From the NCBI RefSeq assembly GCF_017357405.1, contig NZ_CP071597.1, forward strand, positions 3,958,345 through 4,022,344: a stretch of DNA of 64,000 bases, read 5' to 3'. Made by a program: the position numbers and the translations under genes. This DNA is from Halomontanus rarus (GTDB taxonomy: Archaea; Halobacteriota; Halobacteria; Halobacteriales; Natrialbaceae). The first letter of the stretch is position 1; each line of letters opens with the position of its first letter. Positions 8,854 to 17,910 of this stretch are shown here, one piece after another. The notes below the pieces were generated by a model. It saw nothing but the letters and a program-made list of their open reading frames with translations, searched no databases and was not told the DNA's origin.

Positions 8854-8873
8854 CCCACGACTGTCGTCGTGGG
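8854..8873 (-). terminator. Perfect hairpin, likely terminator of the antiporter gene
   Basis: CCCACGAC-tgtc-GTCGTGGG is an 8-bp perfect stem with a 4-nt loop. On the minus strand it is followed directly by TTTT and lies 75 bp after the stop of the antiporter gene, so it fits an intrinsic-type terminator. The same stem style is also found at ends of IS200/IS605-type elements, but no transposase is present here. Confidence 0.5.
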
Positions 8874-8947
8874 CGGCTGTCACGTACTTCGCTGCCGGTT
8901 GCGCTCCCCAGCGTCATCGGCCGCAGGTCGTGCGGACTCCGAGACGA

Positions 8948-11020
8948 TCACCGCAACTCGAGGAACCGCCGGTCGTCGCGCTCGCCGCGGGCGGGGTAGA
9001 CGATCACGAAGTTCCCGTCGGTCAACCCCGAAACGCGCTTGGGGAGCGTTCGGAGTTCGGGGTGCCAACCGAGCGCGTTTCGGCGAGCGCTCACGACGAC
9101 GACGAGTTGAGACGGACCCGTGCGCTCCGCGAGCCGGTCGATCAGGCCCTCCCAGTCGACGGCCTCGAACCGCGTCGGCACCTCGGGTTCGACCGCGTCG
9201 AACGCCTCCTCGAGCGTGTTCTGGGCCGTGCCCTCGGCGGCGTTCGCGGACGACGATCGAGCCGGCTGTCCGTCGCCGTCGACAGCGAGCGCCCGAATCG
9301 GCGCGCCGACGTCACTCGCGATCCGTTTGAGCTGGCGGACGGCCTCGTCGAACCCCTGATTGTACTCGATCCCCGGCGGGAGGACGACCGTTACCTCGCT
9401 CGTCGCGCTGATCGACTCTCGAACCCGCGAAACGAAGACGAGCCGGTCGGTCCCGACGAGTATTTGATCGATTACCTCCCCGAAGACTCGCTGGCCCCGC
9501 GAATCGGCGCCGTCCCAGCCGACGACGACCGTCGAGATCCGGTTCTCGACCGTCGCTCGAAGCACGCCGGAGGCGACGTTGTGATCGACGCGGGTCTGTG
9601 TGATCACCGGAACCGCCGCGCCGGCGGCGTACGCGACGACCTCCTCGAGGCTGGCTTCCGCGGCTGCGACGTCGGCCTCCACGCTCGGCCCGGGCTCGAC
9701 GACGGTGAGCGCGTACAGCGGTGACGCGTCCCGGATCGCGAAGGCGAGATCGAACAGCCCACGGCGGTGCTGGGCCGTCGCCGAACTGGGAACGAGAATC
9801 CGCTGATCACGGTCGTCCGTGCCCCCGCTTCGTCCGGTCGTCCGGACCACTTCGCGGCCGTAGCGCTCGACGATCGCCGGACTGACGACGCTCACGACGA
9901 GTATCATGACGATGGTCCCGTTGAGTACGCTCTCGTCGAACAGGCCAACGTCGTAACCGACGAGGACGATCGCCAGCGCGGCGGCGGCCTGACCGAGCGA
10001 GAGGCCGAACATCGCCATCCGTTCGGCACGCGAGTAGCCGAAGGCGGCGCCGGTCAGCCACGCGGCGGCCCACTTCGTCGCGAGGACGGCGACGACGAGC
10101 GTCGTCGAGACCAGCAGCGTCTCCCACCCCTCGAGGAGGACGCGAACGTCGACGAGCATTCCCACGGAGAGCAAGAAAAAGGGGATGAACAGCGCGTTCC
10201 CGACGAACTCGATGCGGTTCATCAGCGGCCCGCGGTGGGGTATCTGGCGGTTGAGCGCGAGCCCGGCGAGGAACGCGCCCACGATCGCCTCGATTCCGGC
10301 GACCATCGCGAGAAACGCGCTTCCGAAGGCGACCGCCAGGACGAACAGGTACTCGGGGGAACTCTCCTGGGTCGCCGTCCGGAAGAACCACTGGCTGAGC
10401 GGCGGCACGACGACCCAGACGAGGACGAAGAACGTCGAGACGCCGAGTACGAGCTGGAACCAGAACGTCGCGTCGAGGGTGCCGACTTCGGCGGCGACGA
10501 CGACCGCGAGCACCAGCAGCGCGATCGTGTCGGTGACGATCGTGCCGCCGATCGTCGCCGTGATGCTCTCGTTGTCCGTGAGTCCGAGTCGCGAGACGAC
10601 GGGGAACGCGAGCAGCGTGTGCGAGGCGAAGATCGAGGCGAACAGCGAAGCTGCGGGGACGGTCATGCCGAGTAACGCGACGCCGGCGGCCGTCCCGACC
10701 GCCTGCGGGATCAGAAAGGACAGCAAGCCGAACGCGAGACTCCGCTCGCGCGTTTCGACGAACTGCGCGAAATCGATCTCGAGGCCGGCGAGGAACATCA
10801 GATAGAGCAGGCCGACCTCGCCGAGCAGGACGATCGTCTCGCCGCGCTCGAGGAGTCCGACGCCGTTCGGGCCGACCGCCGCGCCGGCGAGGATGATGCC
10901 GACGATCCCCGGCAGTCGGTAGCGGTCGAGGACGAGCGGTGCGAGCAGAAAGATCACGATCGCCAGCCAGAAGATCGCGACCGAGTCGGTGATCGGGATT
11001 CCGAGCCCGTCGGCGGTCAT
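8948..11020 (-). CDS. CPA2-type cation:proton antiporter with Usp-like tail
   Basis: A 690-residue protein. The first 390 residues or so form about twelve transmembrane helices of the monovalent cation:proton antiporter-2 family (e.g. GIVGIILAGAAVGPNGVGLL, LYLMFLAGLEIDF, GIEAIVGAFLAGLALNR). The rest is a cytoplasmic universal-stress-like region with two weak repeats (DQRILVPSSATAQH; STVVVGWDGADSRG). It likely exchanges Na+ or K+ for H+. The ATG at 11020 is preferred; an open frame runs upstream to 11239 but encodes an R/P-rich stretch without helices. A hairpin terminator follows. Confidence 0.9.
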   Translation of the reverse strand: MTADGLGIPITDSVAIFWLAIVIFLLAPLVLDRYRLPGIVGIILAGAAVGPNGVGLLERGETIVLLGEVGLLYLMFLAGLEIDFAQFVETRERSLAFGLLSFLIPQAVGTAAGVALLGMTVPAASLFASIFASHTLLAFPVVSRLGLTDNESITATIGGTIVTDTIALLVLAVVVAAEVGTLDATFWFQLVLGVSTFFVLVWVVVPPLSQWFFRTATQESSPEYLFVLAVAFGSAFLAMVAGIEAIVGAFLAGLALNRQIPHRGPLMNRIEFVGNALFIPFFLLSVGMLVDVRVLLEGWETLLVSTTLVVAVLATKWAAAWLTGAAFGYSRAERMAMFGLSLGQAAAALAIVLVGYDVGLFDESVLNGTIVMILVVSVVSPAIVERYGREVVRTTGRSGGTDDRDQRILVPSSATAQHRRGLFDLAFAIRDASPLYALTVVEPGPSVEADVAAAEASLEEVVAYAAGAAVPVITQTRVDHNVASGVLRATVENRISTVVVGWDGADSRGQRVFGEVIDQILVGTDRLVFVSRVRESISATSEVTVVLPPGIEYNQGFDEAVRQLKRIASDVGAPIRALAVDGDGQPARSSSANAAEGTAQNTLEEAFDAVEPEVPTRFEAVDWEGLIDRLAERTGPSQLVVVVSARRNALGWHPELRTLPKRVSGLTDGNFVIVYPARGERDDRRFLELR

Positions 11021-11274
11021 ACTGGTGGTGTAACTATTTCGCTCGAGTCGGTGTCGCGGTCGGCCACGGGACGTTCGTTCGAGTCCCCACCGAACACGCG
11101 GATAAGCCTGTACGTGCGGTTCAATTCGTGAGAAGCAGGCGTCGAACGGTCGTCGTCGACTCGGATCGCGACCGTCTCGGAACACGAACTCGGCCGCGGA
11201 CCGTCTTCCCGACTCGACTCCGTCGTCCGGCGGTTTCATTACCCGCGGGTGGATATCCCGAGACGAACCACCGA

Positions 11275-12528
11275 ATGCGCCTCATTCAGACGCTCATCCC
11301 CGAATCGTCACGCGACGCGGTTATCGACGCCCTCGAGAAGGAAGGCGTCGACTACGCGATGTCGGAGGAGAGCGCGCGATCGGACTACAGCAACATCGCG
11401 TACATCCCGGTCGAGTCGGGCGAGGTCGAGCGGATCGTCGCCAGGTTGCGCGACGCCGGTATCGAACGCGAGGGGTACATGGTCGTCAGCGACGCCGAAA
11501 CGATCGTCTCCGATCGCTTCGAACAGCGCCGCGAGGACGAGGCCGACGAAACGGCCGTCGAGCGTATCTCGCGGGAGGAACTCAGGTCGACCGCACAGAA
11601 CCTCTCGCGGAGCACGCCCAACTACATCGCGTTCACCGTCGTCAGCGCCATCGTCGCCACCGCCGGGTTGCTGGAAAACAGCGCGGCCGTCGTCGTCGGC
11701 TCGATGGTGATCGCGCCGCTGATCGGCCCGGCGATGGCCTCCTGCGTGGGCAGCGTCATCGGCGACGACGACCTGTTCTGGACCGGCGCGACTTCCCAGG
11801 TCATTGGCCTCACGGTCGCCGTCGCTAGCGCGACGCTGTTCGCCCTGAGCTACCGGGTCCTCGTCGATCCCCACCTCGAGTTACTGCTCGTCGGACAGAT
11901 CGCCGAGCGCGTTCATCCCGGAATGCTCGCGCTGGCGATCGCGCTCGGCGCGGGGGTCGCCGGCGCGCTCTCGTTGACCTCGGGGGCGGACGAAGCGCTG
12001 GTCGGGGTCATGATCGCGGTAGCGCTCATCCCGCCGGCGGCGACCGTCGGCCTGGGCATCGCCTACGCCGATCCCGTCGTCGCTATCGGCGCAGCGATCC
12101 TCGTCGCGGTCAACGTCCTCTCGATCAACGCCGTCGGCATCCTCACCGTCTGGGTCAAACGCTACCGCCCCGACCACTGGTACGACGTGCGCCGGGCCCG
12201 CCGGGTGACCACGGAGCGCCTGATCGCCTTCGGGATCGTCATCCTCGTCCTGACGTCCTTTCTCGCGCTGGGGACCCTCGACGCGCGAGAGAACGCGGCC
12301 TTCGAGCGGGAGGTGGACGCGGTTCTCGAGGATGCGCCGGGGGAGACGATCGACCACTCGATCGGCTACGACGCCGACGTCGTCTCGCCGACGCCCAGTT
12401 CGGTGACGGTTCGAATGGTCGGTGCGCCCGAGGACGCCGCGGAAACGATTCGCGAGGAGATACGCGAGCGGACGGGACTCGAGGTCTCCGTTCGCGTGAT
12501 CCACGAGGAGTCGACGGTCGTCGGGTGA
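11275..12528 (+). CDS. DUF389 family membrane protein
   Basis: A 417-residue TIGR00341/DUF389 protein. An N-terminal ACT-like domain (residues 1-80, MRLIQTLIPESSRDAVIDAL) is followed by a charged linker and a membrane domain with the signature GLLENSAAVVVGSMVIAPLI and GPAMASCVG. About seven helices end near residue 335, followed by a C-terminal soluble domain. Function is not established for the family. The ATG at 11275 is chosen; the frame is open from 11128 but that part is R/T-rich and overlaps the antiporter promoter region. It is transcribed divergently from the antiporter. Confidence 0.9.
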   Translation: MRLIQTLIPESSRDAVIDALEKEGVDYAMSEESARSDYSNIAYIPVESGEVERIVARLRDAGIEREGYMVVSDAETIVSDRFEQRREDEADETAVERISREELRSTAQNLSRSTPNYIAFTVVSAIVATAGLLENSAAVVVGSMVIAPLIGPAMASCVGSVIGDDDLFWTGATSQVIGLTVAVASATLFALSYRVLVDPHLELLLVGQIAERVHPGMLALAIALGAGVAGALSLTSGADEALVGVMIAVALIPPAATVGLGIAYADPVVAIGAAILVAVNVLSINAVGILTVWVKRYRPDHWYDVRRARRVTTERLIAFGIVILVLTSFLALGTLDARENAAFEREVDAVLEDAPGETIDHSIGYDADVVSPTPSSVTVRMVGAPEDAAETIREEIRERTGLEVSVRVIHEESTVVG

Positions 12529-12637
12529 AGTGACGCATTTGATGATGGGGTCCCCTCTCACATTAAGTGAGGAAATATAGGTCCGAATATAATGCAGTAC
12601 ATTTTATTACATTCATAACTCTATATTATTAGTAATC

Positions 12638-12826
12638 ATGGTTCGTGTAAAACGTTGGACGACAATATATCTCATAGCATTTACTGTATCAGCTTTAGTA
12701 GAAATCCGACATAACGGCCACCCAACCAATTTGGGTAATATTGGCGATATGATAGTAGAACCGGTCTTCATAGCAGCGGGTACCACTATCGGGATTTATT
12801 TATTAGAATCTCGAGAAGACAATTGA
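12638..12826 (+). CDS. Small hypothetical membrane protein in an AT-rich patch
   Basis: A 62-residue protein not recognised. Two hydrophobic segments are visible: residues 8-22 (TIYLIAFTVSALVEI) and about 38-56 (MIVEPVFIAAGTTIGIYLL). A TATA-like tract (ctatattattag, about 12612-12623) sits about 20-25 bp before the ATG, consistent with a leaderless transcript. Base composition is strikingly AT-rich relative to neighbours, and the codons are unlike the flanking genes, suggesting recent acquisition. No partner gene is evident. Confidence 0.6.
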   Translation: MVRVKRWTTIYLIAFTVSALVEIRHNGHPTNLGNIGDMIVEPVFIAAGTTIGIYLLESREDN

Positions 12827-12979
12827 TGTATTATTTGATTGTACTCTTCTCGAGAGGAGCGTAAATGTATATTTCAGGTGCTGATATCGGGGCAATCCCA
12901 TTCGAGGAATCATCCGTGATAGATTTGAGTCTGTATTCTCTGTAAAATCGTCTCGAGGTGGTTCGACAGTGGACACCTA

Positions 12980-15265
12980 CTACCGAAACAGCCGTTCTCG
13001 CAACGACCGCCGGTGCGCGCGCTCGGTGAGCAACACCGAACACTCGACGTCCTCGACGACACCCAGCGCGAGCGCCCGCTTGACCAGCCGCGAGAGCAAT
13101 CCGCGTTCGGTCGCGCCGACGATCAACAGCGAGTGGTCCGCGGCGTGGCTCTCGATCGCCCCCTCGACGTCGCCCGACGCGTCGACGATCGTCGCCGCGT
13201 CCTCGAGGTCGTGGCGGGCGCTCCAGTCCTCGAGAAACCGCTCGCCGCCGCCGCGTTCGCGTTCGCCGTCGACGACGTGCAACAGGGTCACGTCGCTATC
13301 GCAGGCGTCGCGGAAGACGCGGGCGGTCTCGGCGCCGAGGTCGTCGTTGACGGTCCCCGTCGTCGGGAGCAACACGCTCGAGGGGTCGAACCCGCGGTCG
13401 TTGAGCACCAGCAAGTCAGCGGGGAGTTCGTGGGCGAGTTCGTCGATCACGGTCTCCGCCCGGCCCGCGAAGGGCGTCGACTCCCGCCAGCCCATGACGA
13501 CTAGGTCCGCCTCGTGCCGGCGCGCCGCGTCGAAGACCTCCTCGACGCTCCGGTGGGAGAAGACGGTGTAGGTCTCGAGGGGAACGTCGAACGGTTCGGC
13601 GTGTTCACGGGCGGCCTCGAGGAGCCGGTCGGAGGCGGTGCGTTCGCGGTCGGTCGCCCGGTGGAGGGGTGTCTGTCCGGGCACCTGAACGACGTGGATC
13701 GCGACGACGGCGGCACCGCGGGCCTGAGCGACGGTGCAGCCGAGTTCGACGAGGTCGCGCTCGGTTCGCGGGTTCGACAGCGGGATCAGGATCGTTTCGT
13801 CAGTCGTGTCGTCTGGCTGCTCGGCGTCGGTCACCGAGGAGTTCGAACTCGGATCCGTTCCCCGATTCGGTCTCGCCCTCGCTATACCTTCCGCGCCGGT
13901 CTTCGAACCGACACGGCGCTCGAGGCCAGCCTCGAGCGCGTCCGACGGATTCGCCCGGGTCCGACCGTAGAGGGCGAACCAGACGGCTGCACCCGCGAGG
14001 ACGCCCGCGGTGAGAAGCAGGGTGAGGGTTCCCGTGGCGACCAGCAACGCGAGCGAACCCAGACAGGCCACTCCCGCGACGGCTGACGACGCCGGGGCTT
14101 CGAACGGCGGTTCGTACGACGGGACGGACCGTCGGACCGAGAGCAGGGCGATCGACGAGAGGATGGCGACGACGAGGTGTAACGCCGTCGCCAGCAGGGC
14201 GAGCGTGACTAGATCCGCGGTCACGACGAGCGCGACGACGGCGAGCCCGGTCAGCTGGAACGCTCGGTACGGCGTTCCGAACCGGGGGTGGAGCGTTCCC
14301 AGCGAGCGACCGACGAGCCCGTCGGAGCCCATCGCGTGTCCGATTCGGGCCGCCGTCGAGATCGACATCGTGGCGCTGGTCACCGTCGCGAGGATGCCGG
14401 CGACGCCGATAATTGCGACGCCGGTCGATCCCGAAACCGCGTCCGCGACGGCGACGATCGCCTGGTCGGTCGCCGCGAGCGTCTCCCAGTCGACGGCCGC
14501 CTCGAGGACGACGGCGATGCAGACGTAGAGTGCGCCCACGGTGCAGAGACTGCCGAGAATCGCTCGGGGGAGCGTCCACCCCGGTGTCCGGACTTCGCCG
14601 GCGATGGCGGCCAGTTTCGCGTACCCCAGATAGGAGACGAACACGAGCGCGGTCGCGCCGGCGAGGCTGTCGATCGAGCCGACGAGTCGGTCGTCGGCGA
14701 CGGCGGCGACCAGTTCGCCGACGCCGACGGTCGCCGTCGTCGCGACGACGAAGCCGACGAGACTCGCGACGAGGAGGCAGACGAGGGCGACGGCACCCGG
14801 GCCGCCGTTGCGAACGCCGACGTAGTTCGACGCGAGGACCGAGAACGCGGCGAGGACGGCCCCCGTTCGCTCGGGCGACAGCGTCAGTCCGAACAGCCAC
14901 CCCTCCGGGAGCGGGAGGAAGAAGCCGAGGTAAATTCCGAAGCCGAGGCAGTAAAAGGCGGTGACCAGCGTCGTGCTCGTCCAGCCGGCGATCCCGGTTA
15001 TCGTCCCGAACGGCGGGCCGAGTGTCCGGTAGACCCAGTCGTAGCTCCCGCCCGAGCGCGGCAGGGCGGTCGCCAGCTCGGCGACCAGCACGGCGTTGAC
15101 GAGCGCGAGGCAGCCGGCGAGCAGGAACGGCAGCCACAGGATCGGCCCGACTTCGCCGGCGACGATCGACGGCAACACGAAGATTCCAGCGCCGAGCGTC
15201 GCGCCGATCCCGACGGTAAGCGCACCGACTAACCCGACGTCTCGCGCGAGTTCGTCTTTCGTCAT
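12980..15265 (-). CDS. APC permease fused to two UspA domains
   Basis: A 761-residue fusion. Residues 1 to about 430 are an APC-family transporter: the start has VGLVGALTVGIGATLGAGIF and SGGSYDWVYRTLGPPFG, and FVSYLGYAKLAAIAGEV follows. After a linker, two universal-stress domains begin near residues 485 (ETILIPLSNPRTERDLVELG) and 630 (SSVLLPTTGTVNDDLG). The second ends in ADHSLLIVGATERGLLSRLV, close to the ATP-binding G-x2-G pattern. It is a likely amino-acid or cation transporter with built-in nucleotide-sensing regulation (inference). The start is the ATG at 15265, three codons inside a slightly longer frame. Confidence 0.9.
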   Translation of the reverse strand: MTKDELARDVGLVGALTVGIGATLGAGIFVLPSIVAGEVGPILWLPFLLAGCLALVNAVLVAELATALPRSGGSYDWVYRTLGPPFGTITGIAGWTSTTLVTAFYCLGFGIYLGFFLPLPEGWLFGLTLSPERTGAVLAAFSVLASNYVGVRNGGPGAVALVCLLVASLVGFVVATTATVGVGELVAAVADDRLVGSIDSLAGATALVFVSYLGYAKLAAIAGEVRTPGWTLPRAILGSLCTVGALYVCIAVVLEAAVDWETLAATDQAIVAVADAVSGSTGVAIIGVAGILATVTSATMSISTAARIGHAMGSDGLVGRSLGTLHPRFGTPYRAFQLTGLAVVALVVTADLVTLALLATALHLVVAILSSIALLSVRRSVPSYEPPFEAPASSAVAGVACLGSLALLVATGTLTLLLTAGVLAGAAVWFALYGRTRANPSDALEAGLERRVGSKTGAEGIARARPNRGTDPSSNSSVTDAEQPDDTTDETILIPLSNPRTERDLVELGCTVAQARGAAVVAIHVVQVPGQTPLHRATDRERTASDRLLEAAREHAEPFDVPLETYTVFSHRSVEEVFDAARRHEADLVVMGWRESTPFAGRAETVIDELAHELPADLLVLNDRGFDPSSVLLPTTGTVNDDLGAETARVFRDACDSDVTLLHVVDGERERGGGERFLEDWSARHDLEDAATIVDASGDVEGAIESHAADHSLLIVGATERGLLSRLVKRALALGVVEDVECSVLLTERAHRRSLRERLFR

Positions 15266-15401
15266 GTATCTCAATCGTCCTCACCTCGAGTCCGCCGGCG
15301 GACTCGAGTTTCGCGTTAGTGATAGGTCTCGGGTGACGTTCATGAGTGTTGTTACTTGCCGCTCGCAGCGCTCGAAGAAACCGAACGGAGAACTGGCTCG
15401 C

Positions 15402-15854
15402 TCACACCGCGTCCGTGTGGCGGACGACGTAGACGTCGTAGTGTTGGTCCTTCGCGAGGGGGCCACCGACGCTCGAGAGCGGCGTCGTCACCGAGCCCGC
15501 GTTCTCGGTCCCGACGAAGACGACGCTCGCGTCGACGTCGCTGGCGACCCGGCGAATCGTCCGGACGACGTTCGTCGTCGCCGTCGCCGTCGGCTCGTCA
15601 GAGTCGACGATCTCGGTTCGAAACGTTGTGTCGGGTGCGATGTCCGCAACCCGCTCGCGCATCCCGGCTGCGATCGCGTCCACGTCGAACGGCTCTCCGG
15701 CCCCGATCCAGCCGCGTTCCCGGGCGTACTCGTCGTCGTCGGGAATCACCGTCACCGCGACGACGTCGTCGTCGGTCAATTCGCCGTACGCCGATGCCTT
15801 CTCGAGCGCCGCCGACGCGAGTGCCGACCCGTCGAACGGAACGAGGTGCGTCAT
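15402..15854 (-). CDS. Universal stress protein, UspA family
   Basis: A 150-residue single-domain Usp starting MTHLVPFDGSALASAALEKA. The C-terminal half contains ASVVFVGTENAG and ends with DVYVVRHTDAV. The GS ATP-binding signature is only loosely kept. The ATG at 15854 is chosen; an open frame continues to 15944 without recognisable sequence. It lies upstream of the APC-Usp fusion on the same strand, with a 136-bp gap that may hold a separate promoter. Confidence 0.85.
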   Translation of the reverse strand: MTHLVPFDGSALASAALEKASAYGELTDDDVVAVTVIPDDDEYARERGWIGAGEPFDVDAIAAGMRERVADIAPDTTFRTEIVDSDEPTATATTNVVRTIRRVASDVDASVVFVGTENAGSVTTPLSSVGGPLAKDQHYDVYVVRHTDAV

Positions 15855-15953
15855 ACGGCCGTATGGTACGACCTGTGAGGTAAAGGTTCGCCATCCCGCT
15901 CTCGGCGTATCGAGTCGGTCGTAGCGGGCGCTCGAGGAGTTCACGTCGTGAAC

Positions 15954-15988
15954 TCAGAATTCAGAATTCAGAATTCAGAACTCAGAAT
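15954..15988. repeat. Five tandem copies of a 7-bp unit TCAGAAT
   Basis: TCAGAAT occurs five times head to tail (15954-15960, 15961-15967, 15968-15974, 15975-15981 with a final C, 15982-15988). The last copy contains the stop codon of the beta-propeller gene read on the minus strand. The 7-bp period means copy-number change would alter only the untranslated end. It probably arose by slippage. Confidence 0.9.
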
Positions 15989-17472
15989 GCGGATACCTCG
16001 AGGACGTGAACCGCGTACGACCCGCGCGTCGTCCCGTCGTCGTGGTACCGAACCGGTTCTTCGATCGTCGCGAGGAGTTCGCCGTCAGTCGCCGCGTCCG
16101 TCGCGATCCCTTCGAGAGCCACTTCGGTTCCGGTACCCGTCTCCCGGTCGATCCACCGGAGTGCGTGGGCCCCGGGATCGCGAACCCGAAAGTTCTGCGC
16201 GCACGGAACCGCGAATCCGTCGGCGGACGCCGCGAGGCCGTGGGCGAAGCCCTCGAGGGTGGCGTTCCACAGTTCGTCGCCGGCGGTTGTTGGATCGTCG
16301 TCCGAATCGGGATCGGAATCGGAATCATTCTGACGCGCATGCTCGCACTCGCACCCGCTCGAGGTCGAATTCGAATTCGAGTTCACGTCTACTTCTGAGA
16401 GCGAGAACGCGACCAGTCGATGCTCGTTCGGATGCCGGTTCTCGGTCTCTCGCCCCTCGAGGGCGTACGTATTGCCGGTCGCGAACGCCACGATGTCGTC
16501 GGTCACGACCGCGTGATTCGGGTAGGCGTACAGCGTCTCGTCGCCGATCTCGGTCTCCGTCGCCAGCGGGACGCGCCAGCACTCCTCGCCGCCCGGCCCC
16601 AGCAGGTAGCCGCACTTGTCGCCGTGGCTCGCGACCGCCAGTCGGTCGCCGGCGAACGCGACGTCGCCGACGCGGCGCTCACCCGCGGTGCCGGGATCCC
16701 ACGTCCACGCCGGGGTTCCCGACGCCGCCTCGAGGACGACCAGACCGTTGTCGTGGACGCCCGAACAGCGGTTGTAGCCGATCGCGAGGCGGTCTGCCTC
16801 CATGCCGCCCTCACCACCCGTCCTCTCCTCGCCGCCCTCTCCGGACGACAACGAAAGCGAGAGCGCGATCGGCGACGCGTCGGTCGCGTATCGCCAGCGA
16901 ACTGTCCCGTCGCCGCCGAACGCGTAAACGACGCTTCGCCAGCGTCGATCTTCACCGTCGCGTTCGTACCGCCGAGCGGCGGCGTACACGGACTCGCCGT
17001 CGGTCTCGAGGGCGACGACGTAGGGCTGTTCGAAGAGGCGGTCGGCGGTCGCCTCACCGAGGTCTGCGCTGGTCTCGTACCGCCAGCGTTCCTCGCCAGT
17101 CGCACGGTCGTAGGCCCTAATCGTCCCGCGGTCGCCGCGGCCACCGACGACGAGCGTGTTCGAGTTCGCGTCGTCATGCCGTTCCGCGGTCGAGTTTCCG
17201 TTCGAATTCGAACCGCCACACGTCGCGAGCGAAACGGCGGGTTCCGGATGGGACCGTTCCCAGACCGTCTCGAGGGCAGCTTGGTCACGATCACGAGCGC
17301 GATCACGATCGAACGCGAAGGCGGTGACGGTGCCATCCCACCGGCCGACGAAGACGTGGCCGTCTACGTGCACGCTCGAGCGCCGCCACATGTGGCGACT
17401 GCCCGCGCTCTCGATGTCGCCGAGGGAGGCGGTCGTCGCTGTCCTCACCGCCCGTTGGGTGCCCTTACGCAT
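15982..17472 (-). CDS. PQQ-like beta-propeller protein of the cobalamin operon
   Basis: A 496-residue cytoplasmic protein with no signal peptide. Repeated blades are visible as GTIRAYDRATGEERWRYET, VVYAFGGDGTVRWRYAT, LVVLEAASGTPAWTWDPG and similar A-x-D/G-x-x-T-G-x-x-x-W motifs. Two Ser/Asn/Asp-rich insertions (NSNSNSTSSG, then NDSDSDPDSDDDP) interrupt the propeller. The ATG at 17472 overlaps the end of the DUF3209 gene by 8 bp, which implies coupled translation. It is the last gene of the operon that begins with cbiH2. No PQQ-dehydrogenase active-site residues are seen. A role in assembling or scaffolding the pathway is a guess. Confidence 0.8.
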   Translation of the reverse strand: MRKGTQRAVRTATTASLGDIESAGSRHMWRRSSVHVDGHVFVGRWDGTVTAFAFDRDRARDRDQAALETVWERSHPEPAVSLATCGGSNSNGNSTAERHDDANSNTLVVGGRGDRGTIRAYDRATGEERWRYETSADLGEATADRLFEQPYVVALETDGESVYAAARRYERDGEDRRWRSVVYAFGGDGTVRWRYATDASPIALSLSLSSGEGGEERTGGEGGMEADRLAIGYNRCSGVHDNGLVVLEAASGTPAWTWDPGTAGERRVGDVAFAGDRLAVASHGDKCGYLLGPGGEECWRVPLATETEIGDETLYAYPNHAVVTDDIVAFATGNTYALEGRETENRHPNEHRLVAFSLSEVDVNSNSNSTSSGCECEHARQNDSDSDPDSDDDPTTAGDELWNATLEGFAHGLAASADGFAVPCAQNFRVRDPGAHALRWIDRETGTGTEVALEGIATDAATDGELLATIEEPVRYHDDGTTRGSYAVHVLEVSAF

Positions 17473-17842
17473 CGTCCTCGACGGGGAACGTCTCGTGGAG
17501 CACGTCGTGGGCCTCGCCCAGTCCGTCGAGGACGTCCTCCCCCTGCACCCGGAGTCGGCGAACCGACCGTTCGGCGTCGCGGACCGCAACGAGCCGTCCC
17601 CGGAGGTAATCGTACTCGGGATCGTGCGCGTCGGTCTCGGCGACGGTCGCCTCGAGGTCGACCAGCGCCGCGTCGAGGTGGCGTTCGATCGCCGCCAGCG
17701 AGTCAGCACCGGCGAGGGCCTCGATGGGTCCCTCGAGGTGGCCTTCGAGTTCGTTCTCCGCGTGATCGCGGGCGTGGCTGTCCTCGGTGCCGAGGACGTT
17801 CATCAGTCCGAGTCTCAGTGCTTCGAGTTCGTAGCAGCTCAT
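17465..17842 (-). CDS. DUF3209 family protein
   Basis: A 125-residue, acidic, all-helical protein starting MSCYELEALRLGLMNVLGTE, matching what I recall of DUF3209, a small family found in haloarchaeal cobalamin clusters. It has one cysteine (Cys3). Its end overlaps the propeller gene by 8 bp, and it lies 68 bp after the CbiX-ferredoxin gene. The frame is open further upstream to 18064, but the ATG at 17842 begins the recognisable domain. Function is unknown; an accessory role in cobalt insertion or handling is inferred from position only. Confidence 0.8.
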   Translation of the reverse strand: MSCYELEALRLGLMNVLGTEDSHARDHAENELEGHLEGPIEALAGADSLAAIERHLDAALVDLEATVAETDAHDPEYDYLRGRLVAVRDAERSVRRLRVQGEDVLDGLGEAHDVLHETFPVEDDA

Positions 17843-17910
17843 GAGTTGTGGTGGTTTGTCGTGTGTCGTGTGTTGTGCGTCGTCCGTTGCGTATCGTGGC
17901 CCTTCCGCGC

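Noticed and set aside
12556..12572. CTCAC-ATTAA-GTGAG as a terminator of the DUF389 gene
   Set aside because: The stem is only 5 bp and no T-tract follows. It is too weak to list as a feature.
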